Shown here one piece after another: positions 1 to 11,560 of a DNA stretch of 64,000 nucleotides (positions are counted from its first letter, which is position 1; every line of letters begins with the position of its first letter). The DNA lies in the NCBI RefSeq assembly GCF_010389155.1, contig NC_057769.1:34767548-34831547 (forward strand), read 5' to 3'. The stretch comes from Erigeron canadensis (lineage: Eukaryota; Streptophyta; Magnoliopsida; Asterales; Asteraceae). Both the position numbers and the translations under genes were made by a program. The notes below the pieces were generated by a model. That model was not told the DNA's origin and made no database searches. It worked only from the letters and a program-made list of their open reading frames with translations.

Positions 1-2900
1 AAGGAAGTCAAGTTAATGTGGACAACAAGAGTAAAATATTATTGCTATTATAGTCGTATTAAATATACATATATACCTGATAAGAAAGAGCAAAGGGAAA
101 TTTCATTCGTCATTCTTTATGGAACAAGTTGAACACCTAAGTACATGAGTAGAACTTCTTTAAAGAAACGAACCTTAACATTTAAAGAGGTTTGATGAGT
201 AGACCGTGTTTATTGCGTCGGTCAAAACTGAAATAACCTTAGTTATCGTCTTATTGGATGTTTTTAAAGGATATGAACCTAATGAGGTTCATGGGAACAT
301 GTCTTAAACACACAATCGGTTGTTTAATTCGGAAACATTTTCTTTGTTGAGATAGGAGGCCAAACAAGATTGTAGGGATGCACGTTACCCACAAGTGGTA
401 GCATACTACCATATGTCCCTCGAACTAATTAATAATTTCATTTTTCGTCCTAAAGATTAATTAGTAGCTTTTTTTAAATCTTTACAGTTTTTTCTCCCCC
501 TTTATTATTTAAATGTATGGTAATTAAACCCGCAACAAAACACAGACATACCATCCCTCGTTTTGTTACGTATGAAAAACACCCAATCCGTCCACAATTC
601 TCTCGTAAGTAATGGACATCGGTTATCGGTAAAACTGTTAGAAGATAACTAACAACATTCCAATATAAAATTGAAATAATAGTTATACAAAGCCCCAATA
701 CACAAATTTATCCCCTTCAAAAATATTTTAAAAAAAGTTACTATCATTTTATCTAAAGCCTAAAAAGGTAAAAAGAGTGAACAAATAAACAGTCCCTACT
801 ACAGTTTTTACGATTACCAAAGGTAACCCAAAACATATCCAATCATGTCAACGTAGATATGTAACCACTTTTATAGTTTTACTACTATTTGCATTTCAGA
901 CAAATCTAGGTGTGGCCATGTGAGTATAACTTTTACCTTTTACGCTTGCGAACGAAGACAATTACTAGGTAGTATAAGCCCAGCATATAGCTCTATTCCA
1001 AGAGAAGTCACACAAAAAAGAAAAAAACAAGCCAAAGATTGAACCTCTGCTCTTAGATGTTAGTGACAAATTTTAGATCCACATATCAACAGTTGTAAAC
1101 TTGGAATTAGATATGGAAAGTGTGTTGGATGAAAATTTGGTACAGTGACATTTAGTGTTTTATAGAAATAAGCACCAATAAAATGGATAACACTAGACAT
1201 GAAAAATTGCGGTCTTTATATGAGTGTAAAAATAATGACCCCGTAAGCTACCAATGCAAATTTTTATAAGGTTGGGAAAGTGTAATGATATTGAAGAAAC
1301 ATATAGACACATACTATCCGAGCAATAAACGCTATACCAAAGATAAAAAAAAAAGTCAAAAATAAAATAGACACAAATTTAGTGATACCAGATTTTCAAA
1401 TATGAAATGGCGGCTATATTATAGGATTCTTTTTACTTTCCAGTTTTTAATCAAGGTTATGCGATCATTTATAACACCACCAAGTCTTTAAGAATTGGGT
1501 TCTAAGGCTCAAGTAGATTGAACAATTTAACATACCCAAGGCCTGGCTTGCCTTTCTGCTAGTCTTTTCTGTTCACAATACAGATATAAATCTTAAATAC
1601 CAACAGGTCTTTGGCCCAACAGGTAAAGAGCAAACCATAGGTTGTGAGTTCAAGTGACAAAGGTAAATTAAGCCATGTTAGTCTTTGGCGTTTAATAAGA
1701 AGCCAGATGAATCGCTTCCTTGGCTATTGAGACTTGAGAGTAGGGTGGCTTATAATACATACAAGGGTAAATAATCGAGCTATTATAAATTTATAATTGC
1801 TCCTTGGATTCACTGAGATCTATCTCCATTTACTGTCACCTTTTTTCAAAAGCCCAAAATTGTTACTAAAAAACAAGAAAGAAGAAAAGAAAAGTAGATA
1901 AAGATATGTTGGTTACAAAAAAAAAAAAGAAGAAAAGTAAATAAAGATGTGTTAGTTATGGTTATGCTTTTACAATCAAGGAGAATAAAGCCCAAAACAT
2001 CCAATCCTCTCATTCTAACAACTATCCACATGAATATACAATTCTAGTTGTGTTTGTCTTTTCATTTCATAGAATGATACCTATTGTCATACTAGATTTT
2101 ACCTAAACAAAAAGCAATGTTTAGCTTGCTAGATAATTTGATAGAGATAATTAACCGCTGGTCAATAGAAACTTGTTAACCAAAATCAAAATTACTAATA
2201 ATATGAAGCAATATGAACTTCATTGGTACTTTGCAAAACATAAAACATAAAAATTTTAAAAATCAAAACTTAGTAGTTGATACTGTAGGTCCATTAAGAA
2301 GCAAAGTCGGTAAGCATGATATTTTAAAATGCAGTGAAATAGGCAAAGGTTCAATGTGAAAGATTAAAACAGATGTCATGTCATACTATTAGGTTTTACC
2401 GTTTTGTATGATTCAATCTTGCTGTGCAAATTTACACGAATACGTACGCTATAAATTCATCCCTTGAGGAAAACTTCTAACTAAGATATGGACATTCCAC
2501 TTGTAACAGGACACGTGAATTTCATCCTTGATCATTTCGGACTTAGGTAAAGCTTAATCTTGTTGAGACACAGAAATTTCTCATTATTTGGAAAAAGATA
2601 GGTGATTAACGATGATAATCTTTGTTGCAGAGGTTCTATTTTGATTCCATCAAGTACACATCACTGATCTGTAGTTTAGAGTAACACACGACTAGGGATG
2701 GTCAGATTCATGTTTATAGTTAAAACAACAATGCTACCCGATCTCGCCAGGGGGGGTTATGGGGGTCATAATAGTCAAGACTCTACTTATGTACCTCTTG
2801 TATGTGTCTCAAAATGAAATAAGATATAAAAGACGTGAATAATAAATGAGAAAATTGTAATTTTATGCCTCTCTCTATTAGAGACTCTGTAAGAAGTACC
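1..2900. other. Intergenic A/T-rich DNA, no gene seen
   Basis: Neither strand holds an open frame with recognisable protein similarity. The short frames present are rich in Phe, Ile and Leu, as chance translations of A/T-rich DNA are. The last part (about 2700-2900) must hold the 3' UTR and polyadenylation region of the KDO-transferase gene, which reads leftwards and stops at 2901. The only structured item noticed is a possible tRNA-derived SINE relic near 1.6 kb. Confidence 0.6.
1606..1760 (+). repeat. Possible SINE relic
   Basis: An A-box-like stretch (TGGCCCAACAGG) is followed about 25 bases later by a B-box-like stretch (GAGTTCAAGT). This is the spacing of an internal RNA polymerase III promoter in a tRNA-derived SINE. 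The body is diverged, no target duplication was recognised, and no tRNA cloverleaf is evident. It could be coincidence. Confidence 0.28.
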
Positions 2901-5900
2901 TCATCTGATGATAGCATTTCTAAATATATGGTGTTGAAGAAGGGTCCAAACATTTTCGATAACCCCACTCGACAGAGCATGAAATGCCTGTTTTGCAGCC
3001 ATGCGTCGTGCTTCCAGAACTTCAGATTTACTGAGGAGCTTGTCCAAAATCTCTTCAAGTTCCATACCTCCACCTACCTATACAATCCATCACGTCATCA
3101 TATTACCAAAAAAATGAACACTTCACTATCTAGTTTTGACTTTTGAAAAATGCCACAACCATCGCAGAGCAGATAACTAAATACCAGTACCAACCTGCAA
3201 TATAGATAAAGGATTCAATCGCTGCATTGCCATGACCATATGTGAGAAGTGACCAACATGTTGACCTAATATCCGTAAAAGAGAAAAATGCTTACTTATA
3301 GAAGTTCGGAAACAGGAAAGAAAAACGAATGAAGTACAAAAACAATTTTGACTTTCATGACCTAGACTCACCAGTCAGAACAGCACAGCCAGCAGCAGCA
3401 GCCTCAGAAATATTATGGCCAGTTAAACCAGGTAAAAATGAGCCTCCAATTACAGCTATAGGTGTCAGACTGTAAAATTGCCTCAATTCACCTACACAAT
3501 CAGTTAAACAATAGACAGTTGCTTTCTTTTTTAGGGTAAAAATACACTTTTAATTTTCTAACTGTAAACAGAGATTACACCAGCATAAAATTTACACACA
3601 GATACCTAATGTATCCACCATATATATGCTTGTTTCAGATGTGAGTGAATCGCTGCGGGATCTCAGAGCCACATTAATCCCTTTTTGCTTCAAGTCCTGC
3701 ATACATCATCCACCAGCTATGTTGACATTACTGCTTGAGCTTATTTCAATAATGAAACATACACAATTTGTATAACACCAACTGAAAATTTCTAAGTTAC
3801 AATGTAATATTAAGAGAGAAGCTACAGACTCATACATGAGCAATCTCCAGCCCGATATTTGGATGACGGGGCACAAAGATAGCAAGGATATTGGGGTGCT
3901 TTTGCATTAAGGCTCTGTGAACACCTAACATTACTGTGGGAAAATAAAATCAGATAATCTATAAAAATTTCATATTGGAAAGATTAGTCTGTGTCAACCT
4001 GACCCATATCAAAATTACCCATATTAACCCCAAAGTACCTCACCTTCTTCTTCACCCTTATGTATTGATGAAGCCATCCAAACACATCTATTTGCAATTT
4101 TTTCTTTTATATCTTCTGTATTTCTCATAATTTTGCTTACATTGAACAACTCTTCAGTACCTGAGCAAGGGAAAATCATATGAAGATTAGACAACATCAA
4201 ACATAATTGGTATTAAACCGTTACATCAAATCCAAGAAAGTCAAAGGACATACCAAGTTTTAAGTCACCACAGAAGTTAATGACAGATGGTGGGGCTTGT
4301 AGCAGCTGAAAATGAATTGCCTGAATATTACTCTGCATCAGGACAAAAGTATAAAGATCATAACAGAGATATAATTGATAATTCTAATGATGAACTAATG
4401 AGGTCATACCAACGGGAGTATCAATGAAAATTTGGAAAGCATCAGCGCAGTAAGCAACCGAACTACTGGTTTTGACCAATTGTTTAATGATTTTATTGAC
4501 ATTCGTGCATTTATTAATGCTAGCATAACCTGCACATTGAAACGAAGATGAAATAACATAACAGATAAGAATTTAAAACGTTGTTTATCATTTCATGACC
4601 AGAATAATACAAAGGGTAAATATGCTTACACCGTTTGCTGAGGCACCAAGAACAAGATTTGGCCATAGTTCACTCTCTACTAACACAAGAGCATATGGCT
4701 TCCAATATCCAAGAAAAGAATTCACAGCTGCAGGTGTATCAACTGGAGCAAACTGACAAGATATTAGTATTACTCTGTGAACTTATATATACACAAAGAG
4801 AAGGTTAATACATCATGGCAGGGACCCTAAGATTATATAACTAATCATCAACTAATTAACACCCACCAACGAACATGTTAACTAGTAATTAGTTAACAAT
4901 AAATCCCTAAAGTTGAAACAAAAAAAGGAATATAACAAATTATTACTACCGGAAATTCCTACTCTAAATTAATAATCCGTTACAAAAGAAAACTAACGAT
5001 ACAAAAGCCACTGCCATTATTTTCACATGCCAGACTGTAATAGGGTTTAATAATCATGAAGGTGACTGATCACATGCAGAAAATTTGCAAATGGAACTTG
5101 TATTACGAGATATAAGAGTAAATACCTGATATATGACATCACTAGGAAGCAAAGTCTTTATTACTTCACTGTATCGACAATTAAAAGTATTAATCCATAA
5201 TGCACGAAATAGAATGGCAAACAGGTAAACCAGAGCAGGGAATGAGGGTCAAGGGAAAGGAAAGGGATTCAACATGCACATGCGCCTTTTATAAAACAAG
5301 AGACAAACTTTTAGTGCAATTTCATAGAAGTCATTCACAGTCAATATGTTGACACCTGAAGTATGCCTCCAAATAAGTTACTCCTTTTAAATGCATCTTT
5401 GTCATGTAAATTTTAGTATGTAGGAACAAAGACCACTACATCATATGCTGCTAACTTGTATAAGCTACAAAAGGACTCATATTCATGGTGTAGTTCTATT
5501 TTATGGAAGTTTAGTCAATTAAGAAAGTGACGCGATCTTATACTAAACAACAAGAATTGACTAAATTTAATGTGACCATCATGAGGTATATGCATTAGAG
5601 AATTCAGGCATGCCATGTGTTTATCAAGATAATCAAATTCCCTATTGGTATGACTCAATAACTAATTACATAAAATTTTCTCCCAACATAATAACTAGTA
5701 ACTATCCACCATGGTGGCCTAGTGGTCCTGATGTCCTCACAAAAGGTCCGAAGTTCAAGTCTCCCTAGGCAAACATCTTATAGGTGGCCAAGAAAAGAGT
5801 TTGGAAATGGAAACAAAAGAATACCCTGCTAAAGACGAGTACATATCCGGATAGCCTCCGGGTAACCTAAACACGGGAGACGTTCTCCATCTACTCGTGT

Positions 5901-6550
5901 ACACAAATGGAAAAATAAACTAACAGAATTTTGCTTACAATGCAGAAGTAGTAGTTGTAGTCATTAAAACAGTAACATCAGGTCTTTGTTCAACACACCG
6001 CTTAATCACAGGAACCACACACATTCCTTCACCTGTTCATCATCAATACCATTACATAATCTTTTTAAATAATAGTAATATACATATACATTATAATACA
6101 ACAAGTGTTTGATATATAGTCAAATTTTATATATTGTTATCATACGTATCCGTTACTCCGTTAGTAGTACTTTCACAACACTCTGTATCAAACTTTTAAA
6201 TATTGTTATTGTATGTATCAATCACTATTGTGACGTCACAGCTAATACAATACATATACAATTAGAGTGTTGTATACATTTGCAAACAATTAACCTATCA
6301 AATACACCCAAAGTAACAATTATGACAAAATTAAAAGAAATATATATATATACATATATAAACCTAAGGAAACAGCGTGGAACCAAATAAGACGGCCAGG
6401 TGGTCGAGGAAGAGACGGCCGGCCGAGACGCTCCGGCCACCGCAGAGGATGTTCAAGGCCCCGGAATTTGCGGAAGCGGATATGGAAATTGATGAATGGT
6501 GAGAGTGTATATGTAACTGCTTTGTATATGTTGTATATCACTTCACCCAT
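2901..6550 (-). CDS. KDTA: 3-deoxy-D-manno-octulosonic acid (KDO) transferase, KdtA/WaaA family
   Basis: Transfers KDO from CMP-KDO to a lipid A-like acceptor. The plant member is thought to act in mitochondria. Twelve exons (- strand): 6550-6364, 6032-5939, 5168-5126, 4752-4630, 4529-4410, 4332-4254, 4160-4044, 3933-3836, 3696-3606, 3491-3372, 3265-3195, 3077-2901. All joins keep frame. The start is the Met of MGEVIYNIYKAV. Family hallmarks in order are FRGLEHPLRWPER, IWFHAVSLGEG (the glycine-rich start of the N-terminal lobe), ELWPNL, VPRHP, AVIGGSF and GHNISEAAAAGCAV in the nucleotide-sugar lobe, and GHFSHM. The protein ends near HHIFRNAIIR. A SINE lies in intron 2. The residue order matches full-length plant KDTA, so the gene looks intact. 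Exon borders are predicted, not observed. Confidence 0.9.
5709..5925 (+). mobile_element. tRNA-derived SINE in KDTA intron 2
   Basis: The element shows an A box (GGTGGCCTAGTGG) and, about 30 bases on, a B box (AGTTCAAGTCTCCC) embedded in a tRNA-like head. A non-tRNA body of about 150 bases follows, with pyrimidine/purine blocks such as TCCGGATAGCCTCCGGG. It is antisense to KDTA and lies between exons 2 and 3. It ends near an A-rich run (GGAAAAATAAAC). No clean target-site duplication was identified. A functional tRNA gene is unlikely because the acceptor stem and anticodon arm do not pair. Confidence 0.6.
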
Positions 6551-7863
6551 TTTTGTATTTTTTCCGTTTTTCTCAGTTTTGAAGCTTGAGAGCTAATTTC
6601 AGTTGCTCCGGCAAAGAAAGAAGTTAATTATGTGTATTTGGAACTTTTTAGGGGTTAAAAGTGTAACTTTGATTTCAATTTTTGGAATACTTTTACATAT
6701 ATATATATACATACTATATTATAAAACAAATCTCCCATTTCTACATTTTAAGTTTCAATATTTTTTCAATTTATTCAAAAATTTTTATTTCAAAAACTGT
6801 ACATCGATAAATTATAAAAATTATATGGGCGTTCTTAAAATTTCATGTTCTTTCATTAGATATGTCATTCGATATACTTTCGACGAATATTTAAATCCGA
6901 GGACGGAGCCCGTATGGGTAAGGTATTTGGCTATCACACTCTATAACCTATTAACCCCACCATCTCACCGCCACAACGCGCGAGTACTTGCTCTCGTCTT
7001 ACTAAAGGCTATTATTAGTTGGCCCAATCCATCAAGACGGAGACACGTTGGTCCTACAATAATGGTAAAACTTTGGGTAAAACTCGATACTTACTAATTC
7101 ATTGTTTTTTAAACACGTTATAATCTGAACTTCGTATATGATACCGAATAACTACAGGGTATTATTAGCTTGACCAACCCATCTAGACAGAGACAAGACC
7201 TGTTAGTCCTAAGACTTGAATCTGGGTCTTCCCGCCCAAAGTCGGTTCATATAATCAATGCTTCTTACTTTCTAAGCATCCATGATATGATCGATCATGT
7301 TTCTCATATAATCTTTGGATATATTTGGTTTTGGGTATCCTCGAGTATACTGTATAAATTCCTATGAATGTCACACAATTACAAACGTTGTCTACAATTT
7401 CTTAGCCTTTTGTTTTGGCCATTTGTAAGTGCTCATTTGTTATATCACCAGGGATACCATATGACAGTTGTCTTCAAGATCGGAATTTGAGGGCAATTTT
7501 ATGCTGTGAATGGATATAAAAATAAGATATGTGCAAATGACAACATAGTTGGCAATAATAGTGCAAATCCTACTAAACAAAGAACATAGGCAACTCAATA
7601 TACATTTACCGAGGAAAACATCTGAGGATACAAAATTTGAACAGATACCTTGAAAGAGATAATATACGCATGAAAGTAAAGCTCAAATGTGCCACGATAC
7701 GTTACATGTTTGAACAAACCACAAGCATCTTGCAACATGGAATGTTATTTACAATCACATATATGCATCTGGAAACAAACTATGTTATTTGTGGTCAAGA
7801 TAAGTAGATACCCAGATGCGCGAATGCCATTTTGTCAAGACGACGTAAAACTTATGGCCTAAA
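6551..7863. other. Intergenic region between KDTA and the DUF668 gene
   Basis: This is the divergent-side promoter area of KDTA (read leftwards) and the 3' flank of the DUF668 gene. It holds one copy of a dispersed repeat (about 6680-7003) and a pair of related segments near 7010-7060 and 7158-7205, each containing ATTATTAG followed by a CCAATCC/CCAACCC block. No protein-coding gene is supported. The 164-codon open frame at 6603-7097 translates the repeat. Confidence 0.55.
6680..7003 (+). repeat. Dispersed repeat, copy 1 (Helitron-like 3' end)
   Basis: About 320 bases are clearly related to 37330-37767. Both copies share the blocks TCATTCGATATACTTTCGACG, AAATCCGAGG and a CACCGCC..CAAC.CGCG hairpin, and both stop resembling each other directly after TCTCGT. 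A GC hairpin about 12-14 bases before a common 3' end is the layout of Helitron termini. However, the end is CTCGT and not the usual CTRR, so the class is an inference. Confidence 0.55.
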
Positions 7864-9450
7864 TTAGTCATATAATGCAAGTGAAGCTAACTTATGGTTA
7901 TGAAGCATATAATCATCACAATCTGTACCACACGCAGACTCCATAAACGCTTTATCGTTAACTTCTCTACCAAATCTTGAAATGTAATGAAGAGCCAAAA
8001 CAAGATCTGTGATTGCCTCTTCACTCTTTACTTGATCTGCATAGTGTAAAGTATTCACCAAAAGGACATTTCCTCCTGAACCCATTTGTTGCTTCTCAAA
8101 ATTTCTCTCAGAATGCCATTTTATCATGTTATGAGCTAGTGGTGTCAACCAATCGAGTATTTTCTGCATTGATGAACTCCAGCTTTGTGCAAGATCACGA
8201 TTATATACCTTTGAAGCATCACTTTTAGAGAATATACTGAGTTTTTCTCTAAGTGAGTTCTTGATACTTGTAGTTAGCATATGATACAAATCTTCACGTG
8301 ATTCGGGACTAATTAAGTGTGGTGAGATGGCTAATCTCTCGATAAATATGATCACCTTCGCATAATGTAGAGCTAAAGCTGCATCACCTAGTGTTGGTTT
8401 CTTACTATTTTGACCTTTTGAAAATCTTTTCTTGGAATCAAGTAACACGGAAGCGGATTGAATTGTACCATTGGTTTTAGGAGAATCAAGATCAGATGTC
8501 ATGCATTTTCTTAGAGGTCCAATTTGAGCCAAACTTCTTGATTTCACGGGGGTGTGCGTCCCACAAAAGGCTTGTCGCGGGTAGTGAGTTTGAAGTCTCC
8601 TTTTTGGTTTATCTCCAAGATTTGACGCCGACCTCTGAATAATATTTCCAGAGGGATAAACAGAAAGGGCAGAAATGGAATTACTGCGAACAAAACAGCG
8701 ACCTTCTGGGTAATCACTTACTTTAGGAGATCCAATTTGGGTTGACATTCCAAAAAGAACCTTCACTCGCTGGATTATAGTGAAAAGAGATCTAAGAAGT
8801 AACCTTACAATGTAATCATAAGATCGAACCCAGGTAGACATTTCACGCAAACCAGCAACTTCTTCACGTTGCCACAAAACTTTCTTTTCAAATTCATTCA
8901 ATTTCATTTGATTTGCATTACTATCTTGCATTCTTTTCAGCCCGTTTTCAAGCTCACACAATACTTCAAGCTCTTCACATAATTGTGAATTAACCGCAGC
9001 AAATCTCTGCATCTTTTTAACCCGTTTCTCCATTTTCTTTAGCTTATACTCCCAACCACACCAATTTATATCAATCTTCAAGGGGTTATCGAAAATGTGT
9101 TCAAGATTACGATAGACTGGATCTGTGCACTTTTTCCCAAGCCTAGCAACTGCTTCTGCAACACACTTAATATTATCAACAATCTCAATCAATGCAAGCT
9201 GCATGAGATAACCATAATCGTCTGAAACGAGCTTTCGTGTCCCAAGGGAGTTAGTGAGCTCTTCTCGTAATCGTGACATTTTATTATCGCTCAGACACTG
9301 CCATATATTAGCTACTTTAGTCATCAATCTGGAGACTTCAAATGACATTATTCCAATAACGGGCCTTTCTGGGTCCAAGGCTGTCGACTTCCGTGAGGAC
9401 CTCCAAATAGGACTAAACCATGATAATTCTTTCATTGCCTCGATCCCCAT
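7864..9450 (-). CDS. PSK SIMULATOR (PSI)-like DUF3475/DUF668 protein
   Basis: A single uninterrupted reading frame of 528 residues. The N-terminal DUF3475 region begins around VIGIMSFEVSRLMTKVANIWQ and continues through LVSDDYGYLMQLALIE and VARLGKKCTDP. A charged, probably helical stretch follows (KKMEKRVKKMQRF, ELEVLCELENGLKRM). A low-complexity middle links to the DUF668 block near residues 350-450 (LGDAALALHYAKVIIFIERL, SREDLYHMLTTSIKNSL, ILDWLTPLAHNMIKWHSERN). One-exon members of this plant-specific family are known. The family is tied to growth and phytosulfokine responses, but the biochemical role is unknown. The start is set by the DUF3475 distance; no other in-frame Met precedes the stop upstream. 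A strong donor at 11406/11405 suggests an untranslated leader exon far upstream. Confidence 0.88.
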   Translation of the reverse strand: MGIEAMKELSWFSPIWRSSRKSTALDPERPVIGIMSFEVSRLMTKVANIWQCLSDNKMSRLREELTNSLGTRKLVSDDYGYLMQLALIEIVDNIKCVAEAVARLGKKCTDPVYRNLEHIFDNPLKIDINWCGWEYKLKKMEKRVKKMQRFAAVNSQLCEELEVLCELENGLKRMQDSNANQMKLNEFEKKVLWQREEVAGLREMSTWVRSYDYIVRLLLRSLFTIIQRVKVLFGMSTQIGSPKVSDYPEGRCFVRSNSISALSVYPSGNIIQRSASNLGDKPKRRLQTHYPRQAFCGTHTPVKSRSLAQIGPLRKCMTSDLDSPKTNGTIQSASVLLDSKKRFSKGQNSKKPTLGDAALALHYAKVIIFIERLAISPHLISPESREDLYHMLTTSIKNSLREKLSIFSKSDASKVYNRDLAQSWSSSMQKILDWLTPLAHNMIKWHSERNFEKQQMGSGGNVLLVNTLHYADQVKSEEAITDLVLALHYISRFGREVNDKAFMESACGTDCDDYMLHNHKLASLALYD

Positions 9451-11560
9451 TCTTAAAAATAATTAATCAACCAACATATTCACTAATCCTGATACATAAA
9501 TCATAAGTTTCCAAAATTAGCCAGGATTTCCTTTAGCAAGTTAACAACCAAATAAACAAGTGGTAAAAATCAATAATTTATTGTTTTAGTAAACACATTT
9601 CATACAGAGTGCAACAAATTTCATTATCAAAGAATATATTACCATTACCTAACTTTCCCTTCTTTTAACTTACTTAGATTGGGGGGCTTGCATACCCAAC
9701 TTACAAGACATGTCTCTATCTTTCAAAAGAATGTCCTTTTCGGTCATATTATTCTTTAATTTGTACACAAATTAAAATATGTCAAACACTCAAACAGTCG
9801 ACAATATTATCATCACAACTCCAAACAATGCAAGCACATCCAAACACCACTTTTTATTACATCTATTATTATTATTATTACTACTCAAAATCATAGACCG
9901 TAATAATTTTCAAAATCCACATCCTAAAATTTACCTCTTTCCCTAATTGCAAGACCATCATACCATATTGGCTTAATACATCTTTCCTTATTATTATCGC
10001 ATTAGCCTCGAATTGCAATTGTGTCACTTCTATTATTATGGTATTTCTTTAAGAATGAACATAAACCCTCCTTTCCGGGGGAAAAAAAAAAGAGATACAA
10101 CCTGGTGTCAAGTTTTTAACAAAGGCTCTTAATCTAATTATTGAATATAAGAAATACAATGTAAAAAACCTACTCCTTCCTCAACGCAAGTTTACTTTCA
10201 ATATTCAAACCTAGACCTTTGAACAAAATTTACTTGGATATTTCAAGATATTAAGCTACCAATGAATAATTTTCTATAATACAATTATCAAATTAAACTA
10301 TTGGTTATTCAATAAATCTCGTTAACTATGAAGTTAAACGCTAACTCATTTGCTTTTGAAAAGAAAGAGTTACGGGATCAAGCTTCGTAACACTTGATTA
10401 AGACCAGATAAATGTTCTAATTGACCTATCAACAATTGATTGTAGTAAGAACTTGGAAAACAATATCCTGCAAACTCACTCCAAATTGATTTAAATCTAC
10501 ATTGAAGCAGCCGTAGCTTAAAAAATCAAATAAATGAAAAAGATCTCGTCTCTTTGTCATAAGGCACACGAAATTCTCAACAAATTACAGATTTTCATAA
10601 TGCAACATGCTATCTGAGTTTAAAACAAAAACAAAGAAACAAACCACCCGAAAATATTCAACTTTTCGTCTGAAATCGGCAAAAGATCGGATCTTTTACA
10701 TGCCCACATGAGATTTCACAACACGCCACAGATTTGAATCAATAATGCAACAAAAAAAAAAAGTAGGTTTAAAAAAATATGTAAAAAACTCCATTCAGCA
10801 TCTGAAGAAAGATACTTTGCTTACACTACCAAAATGCAAACAAAAGATGACATCTTTTTATAAAATCCAAATGAAATTGCACATCAATTCACTATTTTTG
10901 GACAGTAAAACACTTATTACGAAAGTGCCACTAAATCATTTACTCTGCATACATTATGATAGATTGATAGATAATAAATGTAACAAACTAACAAGAATTC
11001 AAATAAAAGATCTCAACTTTTTACAAAACCCAGATTGAATTTCCGAAAAAAATTACAGATTTGAGTCTATAAATAGCACATAATCTAAGTATGAACAAGA
11101 ATATAAAACTCAGTAAAAAACCATTTAACTCTCAATTATTAATTTTTGTTAGCAAATCACAAAACCAACATGAAATTTCACAAAAATAAATCACAAATTT
11201 GACACAACAATGCAACAATCCATCCAAATATGAACAAGCAAAAGGTACTAACTAAAACCCCAATTTCATACTGCAATCATATTAAATGAAACTAATGCAA
11301 ACTAAAGATCAAATCTTTTTACAAAACTCACATGAAATTGCACAACTAATCACAGATTTAAGACATTAATGCAAGTGGGTATATGTGAATCAAGAAAAAC
11401 TTACCAAAAATATACAAGCTGAGATGGGTTTTTAAGCAGAGCATTGACCGGTCAAATAGAAACATTATAGAGACAGAATGTCATGTATGTATAGGTTTTA
11501 TTTTTAGAGAGAGGGAAAGGAAATGGCGAGTGAGAGAGAGATGGGATGATTCGAAATAAA
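9451..11560 (-). other. Probable leader intron and promoter of the PSI-like gene
   Basis: No coding gene is seen here. Reading leftwards from about 11500, a C/T-rich stretch (CTCTCTCTAAAAATAAAACC) is followed by a perfect donor-like TTTTTG/GTAAGT near 11405. This could join an acceptor shortly before the ATG at 9450, giving a leader intron of nearly 2 kb. The putative intron is A/T-rich and carries a degenerate tandem repeat (10550-11370). No transcript evidence is available. Confidence 0.4.
10550..11370. repeat. Degenerate tandem repeat, period roughly 150 bases
   Basis: At least four to five units recur, near 10700, 10850, 11010, 11170 and 11320. Each has a form of (AC)ATGAAATT(G/T)CACAA followed by TCACAGATTTGA and then AATGCAACA. 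Most units also contain ATCTTTTTA(C/T)AAAA. The units are diverged, so this is an old local expansion and not a young satellite. It lies in the putative leader intron of the PSI-like gene. Confidence 0.5.

Noticed and set aside
5709..5790. tRNA gene
   Set aside because: Only the A and B boxes look tRNA-like. The arms do not pair into a cloverleaf, and the sequence continues as a SINE body.
6603..7097. 164-codon open frame
   Set aside because: It translates across a dispersed repeat also present at 37.4-37.8 kb. It is Phe/Ile/Tyr-rich with no motif, so it is chance, not a gene.
8013..8228. Plus-strand open frame inside the PSI-like gene
   Set aside because: It is antisense to a strongly conserved DUF668 frame and has no own motif.
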